Shown: positions 42,719 through 51,968, counted from the first letter of the stretch. The stretch: DNA of 64,000 bases from DATLGB01 sp038258425 (GCA_038258425.1 JBBSPV010000016.1:7470-71469); one strand, 5' to 3'. Made by a program: numbers and translations. Notes: generated by a model not told the origin, from the letters alone.

Positions 42719-43659
42719 GCGATCGCCGCCTCCCCGGAAGGCGGCTGACACCGCTCGGCGAGCGTCGGGTTGAGCATCGCCGAGGCGACGATCACCCGGC
42801 TGATGACGTAGAGCCAGACGAGCAGCGTGAACGCGGCCCCGAGCGGCCCATAGGTGTTGGAGGCACGTTCGATCCGGCCGGCGATGAACAGCACGGTGCC
42901 CAGATGGACCACCTGGACGCCGAGCGCGACGAGCAGCGCACCGGGCACGAGCGCGGTCCAGTCCGCGCGGCCGCGCGGCAGCAGCCAGGAGACGACGAGC
43001 CAGATGGCGAAGAAGCCGGCGAGCGCCGCGACGCTGACCACCGGTCCAACCAGTCCCAGCTCCGCGCGTGCCTTCCCGGCTACGGCAATCACAGCGGCGA
43101 AGGCGGCCATCGCCGCGAGCAGTACGAGCGCGGCGGGCAGCGGGCGGCGGAAGCGGCCCACACCGCCCTCCCACGCCAGGCTGTGCACCGCCCGGATCGC
43201 ACGGGCGGCGGAATTCGCGGACAGCAGCAGCGCAAGGACCGCAAAGATGAACACCGACCAGCGGGTCCCGGCCGACAGCTTCGCGGAGTCGGCAACGGAC
43301 TCGAGCACCGTCGGCCCGATCCCGACCGCCTCCCCCGCCTGCTTCGGGGTGCTCCGATCCAGCGTCGTCGCATAGCCGAGGATCACGGCCACCAGGAGCG
43401 CGAGCGGCAGCAGCGCGCCGAACAGCCGGAACGCCAAGGCCCCAGCGAGCAGCCCCCCGCCGTGGCGCCGGTCGTGCCTGAGCGTGCGCAGCGCGTGCTC
43501 CGAGCCGGGCGTTCGCAGTGCGCGCGCCAGAGCGCGATCGCGCGCGCGGTCGATCCGCTCCCCGGTGCGGCGCGGCGACGATGTGGGGTCCGGGTCGTGC
43601 CCGACAGGCTCGGCCGGCTCGTCGACCGGTGTGGTCTTCGTCCGCGCCGCGTCGAGCAT
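42715..43659 (-). CDS. YihY/virulence factor BrkB family membrane protein
   Basis: ATG 43659 gives 314 residues; the open frame further upstream is antisense shadow. Six membrane helices follow a basic cytoplasmic N-terminus. LLAGALAFRLFGALLPLALL is the BrkB start. FRRPLPAALVLLAAMAAF and GALLVALGVQVVHLGTVLF with NTYGPLGAAFTLLVWLYV are strong family features. YihY proteins were once called RNase BN; their role is unsettled, with transport suggested. First gene of the YihY, Ala-rich, RDD unit. Confidence 0.87.
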   Translation of the reverse strand: MLDAARTKTTPVDEPAEPVGHDPDPTSSPRRTGERIDRARDRALARALRTPGSEHALRTLRHDRRHGGGLLAGALAFRLFGALLPLALLVAVILGYATTLDRSTPKQAGEAVGIGPTVLESVADSAKLSAGTRWSVFIFAVLALLLSANSAARAIRAVHSLAWEGGVGRFRRPLPAALVLLAAMAAFAAVIAVAGKARAELGLVGPVVSVAALAGFFAIWLVVSWLLPRGRADWTALVPGALLVALGVQVVHLGTVLFIAGRIERASNTYGPLGAAFTLLVWLYVISRVIVASAMLNPTLAERCQPPSGEAAIA

Positions 43660-43854
43660 CAGCGGCGCGATGGTCGCGCCGGGCCACGCCGCGGGCAATG
43701 GGGCGCACCGGTAGACGTGCGTGGTGCCTCCACCTGTGCGACTTCCGGAGCCACCCGCCACCGGCGGCACGGTGTTCGCGCGGGATGCCCACCCCACTCT
43801 CGGACACCGGCGGGCGTCATTGCGGCGAGGCGTGGCCCGTGGACTCCTACGGGG

Positions 43855-45240
43855 ATGACGCAGCCGCCCGTCCGCCGGAGAGGCATCGCCCTGTCGCTCG
43901 TCGTGCTTGCGTCGGTCGTCGCCCTCGTCGCGATCTTCTCCGTGTGGATCAACCGGCAGGTCCTCAACACGGACAACTGGACGGCCACCAGCAGCCGTCT
44001 GCTCGAGCAGCCCACGATCCGCAACCGCGTCGCCGGCTTCCTCGTCGACGAGCTCTACGCCAACGTCGACGTCGAGAGCGAGATCCGAACCGCGCTCCCG
44101 CTGCGCGCGCAACCGCTCGCCGGCCCGGCCGCCGGTGCCCTGCGCGGCCTCGCCGAGAAGGCCGCCCGGGAGGTGCTGGCCCGTCCGCGTGCGCAACTCG
44201 CCTGGGAGCGCGCCAACCGCGAGTCCCACAAGCTGCTGCTCAAGGTGCTCGAGGGGGGCGGACCGATCGTTTCCACGCGCGGGGGCGTCGTGGTGCTGGA
44301 CCTCAAGCAGCTGCTCATCGAGATGCAGGCGCGCGTCGGTCTCGGCGGCCGAGTGGCGAAGGCCCTGCCCGCCGGCGCGGCGCAGCTCACGATCCTGCGC
44401 TCGGACCAGCTGAGCGGGGCGCAGGCTGCCTTCCGGATCCTGCGTCCCCTGCCCATCGTGCTCGTCTCGCTGTCGTTGCTGCTCTTCGCCATCGCGCTGG
44501 TGGTCTCGCCCGGTTGGCGGCGCAAGGCCGTGCGGGCCTACGGCATCGGCCTGATCGCCGCAGGCGCCCTCGCCCTCGCCGCGCTGTCGATCCTCGGCAA
44601 CACCGTGGTCGGCTCGCTCGCCAGCACGGCGGCCGCCAAACCCGCGATCGCGGATACCTGGACGGTGGCCACGACGCTGCTCCACGTGGTCGCCGTGTCC
44701 ACGATCGGCTACGGCGTGCTGCTGTTCGTCGGCGCGCTGCTGGCCGGCCCGACGCGTGCCGCGACGACCATCCGGCGCATCCTGGCCCCGTACCTGCGAG
44801 AGCCCGAGATCGCCTACGCGGGCCTCCTCCTGCTGCTCGCCGTCGGAATCCTCTGGTGGTCGCCGACGCCGGCGACGCGCAACCCCGTCACCGCCATCCT
44901 CCTCGCCATCCTGATCGCCATCGGCTTCGAGGGCCTGCGCCGGATGACGGCCCGTGAGTTCCCCGACGCCGACCGCAAGGCGGCCGAGCGCCGCGGTCGC
45001 GAGCGGCTCGCTCACGCCGTCGCCGCGCTGCGCGGATGGGCGAGCTCGGGCGCCGGTGCGGTGATGCGTCAGGCGCCGGCCGGGCCGGCGGGGGCCGCCG
45101 AGGGCGACGACGTGCCACCCGCCCAGGAAGGGCGCCTCGAACGGCTCGAGCGGCTCGGCCGCCTGCACGACGCCGGCACGGTCGACGACGAGGAGTTCCG
45201 CGCCGAGAAGGCGCGCATCCTCAGTGGAGCAGCGCCTTGA
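43855..45240 (+). CDS. Integral membrane protein with C-terminal SHOCT domain
   Basis: ATG 43855 gives 461 residues. An N-terminal anchor (ALSLVVLASVVALVAIFSVWI) precedes a ~190-residue extracytoplasmic domain (RQVLNTDNWTATSSRLLEQP ... VDVESEIRTALPLRAQ). Four further helices, a charged cytoplasmic stretch and a final SHOCT domain (LERLERLGRLHDAGTVDDEEF) follow. NTDNWT and the layout match a family of actinobacterial membrane proteins without known function. The SHOCT end could link it to the SHOCT protein at 39747. It is divergent from the YihY operon and overlaps the next gene tail to tail by 20 nt. Confidence 0.82.
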   Translation: MTQPPVRRRGIALSLVVLASVVALVAIFSVWINRQVLNTDNWTATSSRLLEQPTIRNRVAGFLVDELYANVDVESEIRTALPLRAQPLAGPAAGALRGLAEKAAREVLARPRAQLAWERANRESHKLLLKVLEGGGPIVSTRGGVVVLDLKQLLIEMQARVGLGGRVAKALPAGAAQLTILRSDQLSGAQAAFRILRPLPIVLVSLSLLLFAIALVVSPGWRRKAVRAYGIGLIAAGALALAALSILGNTVVGSLASTAAAKPAIADTWTVATTLLHVVAVSTIGYGVLLFVGALLAGPTRAATTIRRILAPYLREPEIAYAGLLLLLAVGILWWSPTPATRNPVTAILLAILIAIGFEGLRRMTAREFPDADRKAAERRGRERLAHAVAALRGWASSGAGAVMRQAPAGPAGAAEGDDVPPAQEGRLERLERLGRLHDAGTVDDEEFRAEKARILSGAAP

Positions 45241-45712
45241 GACCGATCAAGACCACCCCGATCAGGCCCACCGCAACGGCGTGGACGATCGAGGCGGAGA
45301 GGCTCCTGCCCGCCAGCCGGGCGCCCAGGTAGCCGTAGAGCGCGATCAACCCCAGCCCAGACCACTTAGCGACGGTGAATGCCGTGGCGAGTTCGATCGC
45401 GCCCACGGCCGCGAGTACGAAGAAGGCGGCCGGGAAGCCGACCCCGAAGCCGACCGCGCCCGCCTGCTCGGCGATGCTGCGCAGGTGCGCCCCATCGACC
45501 CGCCGGTGCGTCCGCGCCTCCGCTCCGATGACGTCGCTGTACAGCTCGGCGAGGCTGACGGCGAGCGCCGTCGCGCCGATGGAGCCCGCCACCACGACCG
45601 CGTCCGGCGGATGGTCCTGCAAGGCGACCACGAGCGCCAGGCCGATGATGGCGCCGTAGATGACGCGCGACACCTGGGCGGATCCGAGATGGGCTTCGAT
45701 CGCTGCTCGCAC
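45221..45712 (-). CDS. Small multi-pass membrane protein
   Basis: The 163-residue protein has about five hydrophobic segments: VIYGAIIGLALVVALQ, VVVAGSIGATALAVSLAELY, FPAAFFVLAAVGAIE, GLGLIALYGYLGARL, AVGLIGVVLIGLKALL. A central acidic/basic loop SDVIGAEARTHRRVD might bind metal or contact partners. It faintly recalls VIT-type transporters but lacks enough motif to say so. Its end overlaps that of the SHOCT membrane protein gene. Confidence 0.7.
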   Translation of the reverse strand: MRAAIEAHLGSAQVSRVIYGAIIGLALVVALQDHPPDAVVVAGSIGATALAVSLAELYSDVIGAEARTHRRVDGAHLRSIAEQAGAVGFGVGFPAAFFVLAAVGAIELATAFTVAKWSGLGLIALYGYLGARLAGRSLSASIVHAVAVGLIGVVLIGLKALLH

Positions 45713-46187
45713 GGACCCTCCGCCGACCCTACCGGCGCCGAGCCACCGGCGTCACCTCGTTCGGACGATGACGCCGTCAGCACGCTGGTGATGATCGATG
45801 GGACCGAAAGGAGCACCATGGCGACCGGCACTCAGACCCAGACCGGTGGGGCCGCCCTCCAGAGCCGGCGCGACGGGAGCGCGAAGCGCGCCATCCTGCG
45901 AGTTCGTGGGCGGGCGTGTGCGGCAAGGATGGGTCCGATGCGCTGCCGGTCGAGTTGCGGCCGGCCGAGGTCGAGCCGGCCCGGCGCAAGCGCCGGCCCT
46001 GGAAGTCCGCCGCTCACCAACCACACGAACGGAGCCGAACAGGCGCTCGAACACGCCACGATCCACGCCTGGACCACCATCAGCATCAAGCACGACTGGA
46101 CCAGCGAATTCTGACCCCACCGCGCCGGCGAAGCCGACGGTTCCGACAGCAGACCACTCAGCCGGCGGGCGCGCACGGTGAGCGGGC
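45713..46187 (+). other. Gene-poor stretch with one weak ORF
   Basis: These 475 bases hold no clear gene. The best candidate is a 98-codon frame at 45818-46114 with an excellent AAAGGAG site 5 nt before its ATG. Its product (start MATGTQTQTGGAALQ, end AWTTISIKHDWTSEF) is rich in Arg/Ser/Cys in the middle and looks frame-disturbed. Overlapping frames are no better. It could be a decayed small gene whose start region survives. Confidence 0.3.
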
Positions 46188-46568
46188 GTGACCTACGAGC
46201 AGACGATCTCGGACGTCGTCAAGGTCGTCGAGGCCGTCGGAGCGGGGATCATGGTCTTCGGCGGGCTCGGCGCGTTCGTCGTCTTCACGCTGCGCGCCTG
46301 GCGCGCCGACACGCTTCAGGGGGTCTACCCCGCCCTGCGCCGTGACCTGAGCCGCTGCATCCTGCTCGGCCTGGAGGTGCTGATCGTCGCTGACATCGTC
46401 AGGACGATCATCGTCGATCCAACCCTCGAAAGCGTCGCGGTGCTCGGCATCATCGTCGTGATCCGAATCCTCCTCAGCTTCTCGCTCGAGGTCGAGATCG
46501 ACGGTGTGTGGCCATGGGATCGACGCAGGTTCGCTGCCCGCGCTCCTGAACCGTCGGACGACCCATGA
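46188..46568 (+). CDS. DUF1622 family membrane protein
   Basis: This 126-residue protein (GTG start) has three membrane segments: VEAVGAGIMVFGGLGAFVVF, CILLGLEVLIVADIVRTII and SVAVLGIIVVIRILLSFSL. ILLGLEVLIVADIVRTI and the terminal LSFSLEVEIDG are characteristic of DUF1622. Function is unknown. A 136-bp gap separates it from the convergent flippase-type gene. Confidence 0.87.
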   Translation: MTYEQTISDVVKVVEAVGAGIMVFGGLGAFVVFTLRAWRADTLQGVYPALRRDLSRCILLGLEVLIVADIVRTIIVDPTLESVAVLGIIVVIRILLSFSLEVEIDGVWPWDRRRFAARAPEPSDDP

Positions 46569-46704
46569 GGTGGAGCATGACGGCTTCGAGGGAACGCCCC
46601 GGTGACGCTATCGGCCCGCGGCGCGCCTGCCGCAGCCGATCGACACCCGACCTCCCATCCGGGCTTTCGCTCCATCATCGCCGATTGACCGGAAGGCCCG
46701 CTTC

Positions 46705-47829
46705 TCAGCCGGCGGGCGCGTACGGCTCGGGCCGCCGCACGGCGCCCCGGCCGAGCACCTCGACCGTCTCCCCGGGGGCGCAGGCGCCGATGTCGTGCGC
46801 CTCGTCGCGCAGCCGGCGGCGCAGGACCGCCAGCGCCGGGAGGCCGAGCAGCGCCGGGATGGCCAGCAGCAGCCCGCGGTAGGCGATCACCGCGGCGGCT
46901 GCGTCCGTCGCGTCGACGCCGTAGAGCACGAGCGTCCCGATGAGGCCGGCGTCGACGCCGCCGATCCCGCCGGGGATCGGGATCAGGCTGCCGAGCTGGC
47001 CGATGATGTAGGCGACGAGCAGCACGCCGGCCGGCGGCACGTCGTTGCCGAAGGCGGCGAAGCAGACGCCGAGCATCGCGACGTCGAAGAGCATGTACCC
47101 TCCCGCGCCGGCCAGGATCGCCGGATCGCCCGTGCGCAGCAGCCGCAGCGCCTCGTCCACTCCGTCGGCGACGGCGCTCGCGGCCGCGGTGAGCCGGGCG
47201 CGCATCGAGCGCCGGGCGAGCGCACCCGCCAGCCGGCGCGCCGCGAGGGCGAGCGCGATCGCCAGCGCGGCGGCCACGGCGGGGATCAGGCCGAGCGCGC
47301 CGCTCGGGGAGCCGTGCAGCACCCCGGTGGCCAGCGCCACCCCGCCGAGCCCGAGGAAGCCGACGTTGGCGAGACTCGTGACCAAGAAGAACGCCACCGT
47401 GCGCCGGGCGATGAAGGCGGCATCGAGCCCGCCGCGGCGCAGGATCCACGCACCGAGCGCGAGCCCGCCCGCTCCTCCGATCGAGAAGACGGAGTTCGCC
47501 GCGAGCTCGGAGAGCCCGATCTCGGTGCTCGTGCGCCAGCTCATGCGCCGGCAGAACACGCCGCGGAACACGAGCACGTAGGCCGCACACGACCCGAGCT
47601 GGAGGACGGCGGCGAGCAGGAGCCAACCGGGCTGGGCGCCCGCGAAGCGGTCGCGCAACGACGCCAGGCCGGGAACGAGGACGACCGCCGCGGCGACGAG
47701 AAGCACGATCGCGGAGAGGATCACGAGCGACCGCCGCAGCCGTGACGCTGAGAACTCCTCCGGGAGCGGCTCGGCTTCGATCTCGACCGCGTCGAGGTAC
47801 TCGACGGTGAAGCGCGGTCGCGAGTCCAT
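46705..47829 (-). CDS. Lysylphosphatidylglycerol synthase TM region / UPF0104 family protein
   Basis: The 374-residue protein has about eight membrane helices and no aminoacyl-transferase domain. SELAANSVFSIGGAGGLALGAWIL and YIIGQLGSLIPIPGGIGGVDAGL are the two re-entrant, glycine-rich signatures of the LPG_synthase_TM (flippase-like) family. It probably moves a lipid, or an isoprenoid- or glycerol-linked compound, across the inner membrane. The start at 47829 is 70 bp from the divergent VOC gene. Confidence 0.87.
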   Translation of the reverse strand: MDSRPRFTVEYLDAVEIEAEPLPEEFSASRLRRSLVILSAIVLLVAAAVVLVPGLASLRDRFAGAQPGWLLLAAVLQLGSCAAYVLVFRGVFCRRMSWRTSTEIGLSELAANSVFSIGGAGGLALGAWILRRGGLDAAFIARRTVAFFLVTSLANVGFLGLGGVALATGVLHGSPSGALGLIPAVAAALAIALALAARRLAGALARRSMRARLTAAASAVADGVDEALRLLRTGDPAILAGAGGYMLFDVAMLGVCFAAFGNDVPPAGVLLVAYIIGQLGSLIPIPGGIGGVDAGLIGTLVLYGVDATDAAAAVIAYRGLLLAIPALLGLPALAVLRRRLRDEAHDIGACAPGETVEVLGRGAVRRPEPYAPAG

Positions 47830-47899
47830 CAGAGGGGTCTAGTCGGTCGGGCGTAGAGTTGCGCGAGCCCCGGCAACACGCTGCGAGGAGGAGCGGTAC

Positions 47900-48733
47900 G
47901 TGACCGATCAGCGAACCTACCCGCACGGGGTGCCGTGCTGGGTCGACACGGAGCAGCGCGACCTCGACGCCGCCTGCCGCTTCTACGGCGGGCTGTTCGG
48001 CTGGACGTTCGAGGACGCGATGCCCGCCGACGCAGCCGGCTCCTACCTGATCGCCTCGCTGGACGGCCAAGACGTCGCGGCGATCGCGCCGGCGACCGGC
48101 GACGCGGCGGCGGACTGGAACACGTACGTCGCGGTGGACGACGCCGATGCGTGCGCCGCGGCGGTGACTGACGCGGGTGGGAGGGTGCTCGTCGAACCGG
48201 TCGACGCCGGGCCGGGCGGACGGCTGGCGGCCTGCGCGGAGCCGCGCAGCGCGCGCTTTCGCCTCTGGCAGCCGCGCCGGCGCCTCGGCGCCCAACTCGT
48301 CAACGCGGCGGGCATGTGGAACTTCAGCGACCTACGCACGGGCGACCCAGCTACGGCTGCGACCTTCTATACGGCGGTGTTCGACTGGGCCATCGAGGAC
48401 CTCGGCTTCGCGACCATGATCCGCCGGCCCGGCTACGGCGACCATCTGGAGGCGACGGTCGATCCCGACATCCGCAAGCGGCAGGCGGGCGTGACGGCGC
48501 CGCCCGGCTTCGAGGACACGATCGCCTGGATCGCGGAGACCACGGGTGGCGAGCCCGACCACTGGCACGTCACCTTCAGCGTGGCGGACCGCGACGACTC
48601 GGCCGGGCGCGCGGAAGCACTCGGCGCCACCGTCCTCACGTCGCAGGACACGCAGTGGACGAAAGCGGCGCTGGTGCGCGACCCGCAGGGCGCCGAGCTC
48701 ACCCTCAGCCAGTTCACGCCGCCTGAGGACTAG
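47900..48733 (+). CDS. VOC family protein (two glyoxalase-like modules)
   Basis: GTG 47900 follows an AGGAGGAG site. The 277 residues form two vicinal-oxygen-chelate modules: HGVPCWVDTEQRDLDAACRFYGGLFGW, then MWNFSDLRTGDPATAATFYTAVFDW. Each ends in an acidic or exposed strand (PRSARFRLWQP; PQGAELTLSQF). Metal ligands are only partly kept, since the first module's His is in HGVP and the usual Glu reads R or Q. Enzyme activity is therefore uncertain and a binding role possible. It converges with the second sulfatase; GGAGG-AA-CCTCC lies between. Confidence 0.82.
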   Translation: MTDQRTYPHGVPCWVDTEQRDLDAACRFYGGLFGWTFEDAMPADAAGSYLIASLDGQDVAAIAPATGDAAADWNTYVAVDDADACAAAVTDAGGRVLVEPVDAGPGGRLAACAEPRSARFRLWQPRRRLGAQLVNAAGMWNFSDLRTGDPATAATFYTAVFDWAIEDLGFATMIRRPGYGDHLEATVDPDIRKRQAGVTAPPGFEDTIAWIAETTGGEPDHWHVTFSVADRDDSAGRAEALGATVLTSQDTQWTKAALVRDPQGAELTLSQFTPPED

Positions 48734-48775
48734 GGCGCGGTCAGGAGGAACCTCCGAGTTCGGGATAGCGTCGGG

Positions 48776-51121
48776 CTACTGCTGAGCGAACGCGATGCGG
48801 GCCTCCTGGGCGAGGTCGACGAAGGCGTCGCCGCTGACGTCGATCACGACCCGCTTGATGGTGCCGCCGACGAAGGCCCACGGTGCGTCGCCGGCGAAGT
48901 CGTCGGCGACGGGCTCGGAGCCCGACCGCCCGACGACGAGACCGCCGCCGCCGAGTCCGAACTTCGCGGGTTGGGTCCGGATCGTCGCCTCGCCGTGCTG
49001 TTCGTCTCGGATGTGGAGGCTCAGCGTGCCCTGGGTCGGCATCGTCTCGCCCTCGCGCTCGAACGACGCGGAGAGCACGACGTGTCCAGTGGGGATCGGT
49101 TCGTCGGCTTCGACGACCTGCACGAGCTCGCCGATCCAGTTGTAGACGTACTTGAGCTTGCCATCCTTCACGTATAGGGCGTGTCCGCCGAAGCGTGAGC
49201 CCTGGGAGAGGATGACTCCGCTGGCTTCCGGCGTGTCGATCTCCAGCTCTGCGGCGATCGTGTACGAGCGGTTGCGGATGTTCGGGGCCACCGACTCGGG
49301 CACCTCGGCCCCGCCGGGGTAGAACACGTACCGCGAGCGCGGCTTGGAAACCTGGGGCCGTTCCGTGGTGAGAATCTCGACGGCGCTGCGTGACTCGAGT
49401 GGGAGCGCCCCGTACTTGCCCGCTTCGGCCCACCACAACGCGATCAGCTCCTGCAGCTTCACGGGGTGCTGGTCGCTGAGGTCGTGACATTCGCTCGGAT
49501 CCGCCTCGGTGTCGAACAGCTCCCAGCGCTGCTGGTGGAAGTCACCCCAAGAGTCGGGCGCTGCGGGCACTGCGGTCGCCGCCTTCCAGCCGCTGTGCCA
49601 GATCGCGCGGGTGCCGAGCATGGAATAGAACTGGGTCTGCTTGCGCGTCGGGGCGTCGGCGTCGCCGAAGCTGTCCGTGAAGCTCACGCCCTCGAGCGGC
49701 TTCTGCGTGTAGCCGTTGACGACGTCTGGCAGCTCGACGCCGAGCGCCTCCAGGAGCGTCGGCACGATGTCGACCGCGTGGCAGTACCCGTGGCGCACCT
49801 CGCCGACGTTCTCGATGCCCTTCGGCCAGGACACGATCAATGGGTCCGCGGTCCCGCCCTCGTAGTTCGAGTAGCGCTTCCACATCTTGAAGGGCGTGTT
49901 GAACGCCCATGCCCAACCGGTCGGGTAGTGGTTGTAGGTCCGCGTCCCGCCCAGCTCGTCGAGGTACTTGAGGTTCTCCTCCATCGTGTCGGGGATGCCG
50001 TTGAAGAACTTGTTCTCGTTGATCGAGCCGTTCGGACCGCCCTCGCCCGAGGCGCCGTTGTCGGAGACGAGGACGATGATCGTGTTGTCGAGTTGTCCTG
50101 ACCCTTCAAGGTGATCCAACAGCCGCCCCAGCTCGTGGTCGGCGTGGCTGAGAAAGCCGGCGTACACCTCCGCCATGCGGGAGAACAGCCGCTGCTCCTC
50201 ATCGGACAGCGAACCCCACGGACGCACCTGGTCGAGCTCCGACCACAGCTTGCCGTCGTGACTCGTGGTCTCCACGTAGGGGTTGATGGGGGACAGCTCC
50301 GTGCCCTCCGGAAGAATCCCCAACTCCTTCTGGCGGTCGAAGACGAGCTCGCGGTAGGCCTCGTAGCCCATGTCGAAGCGGCCCGCGTACTTGTCGGCCC
50401 ACTCCTTCGGAACGTGATGCGGCGCGTGTGCCGCGCCCGGGCAGTAGTAGAGGAAGAACGGCTTGTCCGGCGCGATCGCGTGCGCGTCCTGGACGAACTC
50501 GATCGCCTTGTCGGTCAGGTCGACCGTCAGGTGGTAGCCCTGCTCAGGCGTCTGCGGCTGCTGGACGGGATGGTTGTCGTAGACGAGGTCCGGATACCAC
50601 TGATTCGTCTCGCCCCCGAGGAAGCCGTAGTAGCGCTCGAACCCACGTCCGAGCGGCCACTGCCGCTTCGACGAGGCGAGATTCATCTCATCCTCCGCGC
50701 ACAGGTGCCACTTGCCGACGTGGTAGGTGTTCCAGCCCCGCTCGCCGAGCACCTCGGCGAGGTTCGCGCACTCGAACGGGATGTGGCCGTTGGCGTTCGG
50801 AAAGCCCGACGTGGCCTCGGTGATGCAGCCCATCCCGTTCGTCGTGTGGTTGCGGCCGGTCAACAGGCACGAGCGAGTCGGCGAGCACAGCGCCGTGGTG
50901 TGGAAGCTCGTGTACGACAGTCCTTGCTCCGCGATGCGCTTGATGTTCGGCGTCTCGATCAGGCCGCCGTAGGGCTCCATCGCCGAGAACCCGACATCGT
51001 CGAGCACGACGTACACGACGTTGGGCGCACCCTCGGGGGCGACCGGCTGCGTGTACGGATCCCAGTCCGGGACGGAGTCCTTGATATCGATGTTGACAAC
51101 GCCCTTGAACGGCCTCGCCAC
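48776..51121 (-). CDS. Type I arylsulfatase (second copy)
   Basis: GTG 51121 with GAGGTGA upstream gives 781 residues. NVVYVVLDDVGFS (metal site), CSPTRSCLLTGRN with the formylglycine Cys79, VGKWHLC, GAAHAPHHVPKEW and DNGASGEGG complete the sulfatase site. The ~200-residue C-terminal beta domain (GVILSQGSRFGGHALYVKDG) matches that of the 23062 sulfatase. Unlike that copy it keeps the standard GKWH. It lacks a signal peptide. It depends on formylglycine formation, so on the FGE at 18.2 kb unless another exists. A HAD phosphatase remnant lies directly upstream. Confidence 0.94.
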   Translation of the reverse strand: MARPFKGVVNIDIKDSVPDWDPYTQPVAPEGAPNVVYVVLDDVGFSAMEPYGGLIETPNIKRIAEQGLSYTSFHTTALCSPTRSCLLTGRNHTTNGMGCITEATSGFPNANGHIPFECANLAEVLGERGWNTYHVGKWHLCAEDEMNLASSKRQWPLGRGFERYYGFLGGETNQWYPDLVYDNHPVQQPQTPEQGYHLTVDLTDKAIEFVQDAHAIAPDKPFFLYYCPGAAHAPHHVPKEWADKYAGRFDMGYEAYRELVFDRQKELGILPEGTELSPINPYVETTSHDGKLWSELDQVRPWGSLSDEEQRLFSRMAEVYAGFLSHADHELGRLLDHLEGSGQLDNTIIVLVSDNGASGEGGPNGSINENKFFNGIPDTMEENLKYLDELGGTRTYNHYPTGWAWAFNTPFKMWKRYSNYEGGTADPLIVSWPKGIENVGEVRHGYCHAVDIVPTLLEALGVELPDVVNGYTQKPLEGVSFTDSFGDADAPTRKQTQFYSMLGTRAIWHSGWKAATAVPAAPDSWGDFHQQRWELFDTEADPSECHDLSDQHPVKLQELIALWWAEAGKYGALPLESRSAVEILTTERPQVSKPRSRYVFYPGGAEVPESVAPNIRNRSYTIAAELEIDTPEASGVILSQGSRFGGHALYVKDGKLKYVYNWIGELVQVVEADEPIPTGHVVLSASFEREGETMPTQGTLSLHIRDEQHGEATIRTQPAKFGLGGGGLVVGRSGSEPVADDFAGDAPWAFVGGTIKRVVIDVSGDAFVDLAQEARIAFAQQ

Positions 51122-51127
51122 GATTCG

Positions 51128-51516
51128 TCACCTCGCTTGAGATCGGGTCGGCAACCCCACGCGCGGCGCGGTCGGGCTGTCGACATACTCAGACGGAGAC
51201 GGGATGACCGCATCGTCCGAATCGGGTGAACGGCGCGAGCCGATCGGATTCCTAGGCTGAAACACGGCGTTCCAGTGCTGCTCGACGCTGACGACCGTCC
51301 ATCCGTCCTCGCCAGCCTGCTGGAGTGCGTCTTCAGCGCCGCTCGTGTGGTCGAACTCGCGGTCGGCGTCGTCGTGGAGCAGGAGCATCGGCAGGAAGGG
51401 CCTGTGCTTATGCTGGACGAACTCGAGCATCGCGATGTCACCGTTGGAGTTGCCGGCGGCGAGCAGCGGACGGTGGCCGATGCGGCTCCAGATGTGAACC
51501 GGCTTGTGTGGACCGG
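51128..51516 (-). pseudogene. 5'-truncated HAD-family phosphatase
   Basis: Read on the minus strand, the frame carries the C-terminal part of a HAD phosphatase: KPVHIWSRIGHRPLLAAGNS, NGDIAMLEF, MLLLHDDADREFDH and GWTVVSVEQHWNAVF. The GNSNGD motif is HAD motif IV. Motifs I-III (DxDGT and on) are absent: sequence resembling the family stops near 51516 and the frame upstream is meaningless. The stop lies 6 nt before the sulfatase start, so the full gene was once the operon leader. An ORF from ATG 51430 could still make ~100 residues. Confidence 0.7.
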
Positions 51517-51618
51517 CAGACGACCTGACCGCGGAGCGGCCTGCCGCAGCCGCGGCGGTGCCTTGACGCCCAGGCGTACCTGCACGCCGCAGCGCACCGA
51601 CGCATAAGCTGCCCGCCC

Positions 51619-51930
51619 ATGTCGCCCCTCGCCGACGGCCGGATCCGACACGCCGTCGTCTTCTCGCTCATTCACGCCCCCGGCTCCGACGCGGAGGCCG
51701 GCTTCCTCGAATCGCTCGCGCGGCTCGAGGCGGTGCCGGGCGTCGAGGCCTTCGAGCTCGGCCGCGAGGTGAGCCCGAAGAACGGGTTCGCGTTCGGCCT
51801 CGTGATGGAGTTCCCCGGCCGCGACGCGTACGCGGCGTACAACGGCCATCCCGACCACGTGCGCTTCGTCGCGGACCGCTGGGAGGCGGAGGTCGCCGAG
51901 TTCCTCGAGATCGACACCGTGGCGGTCTGA
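51619..51930 (+). CDS. Dabb family (stress-responsive alpha/beta barrel) protein
   Basis: The 103-residue protein has the dimeric ferredoxin-like Dabb fold. IRHAVVFSLIHAPGSDAEAG is the first strand and helix, GVEAFELGREVSPK the second strand. FAFGLVMEFPGRDAYAAYNGHPDHVRF is the hallmark strand-helix with YxxHPxH. Members act in small-molecule binding or cyclisation, but most are uncharacterised. It is the first intact gene after the truncated HAD gene, 38 nt before the CFA synthase gene. Confidence 0.85.
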   Translation: MSPLADGRIRHAVVFSLIHAPGSDAEAGFLESLARLEAVPGVEAFELGREVSPKNGFAFGLVMEFPGRDAYAAYNGHPDHVRFVADRWEAEVAEFLEIDTVAV

Positions 51931-51968
51931 CCGCGGCTCGCCGTCGCGCGTCATAGGCTCCACCGCGC

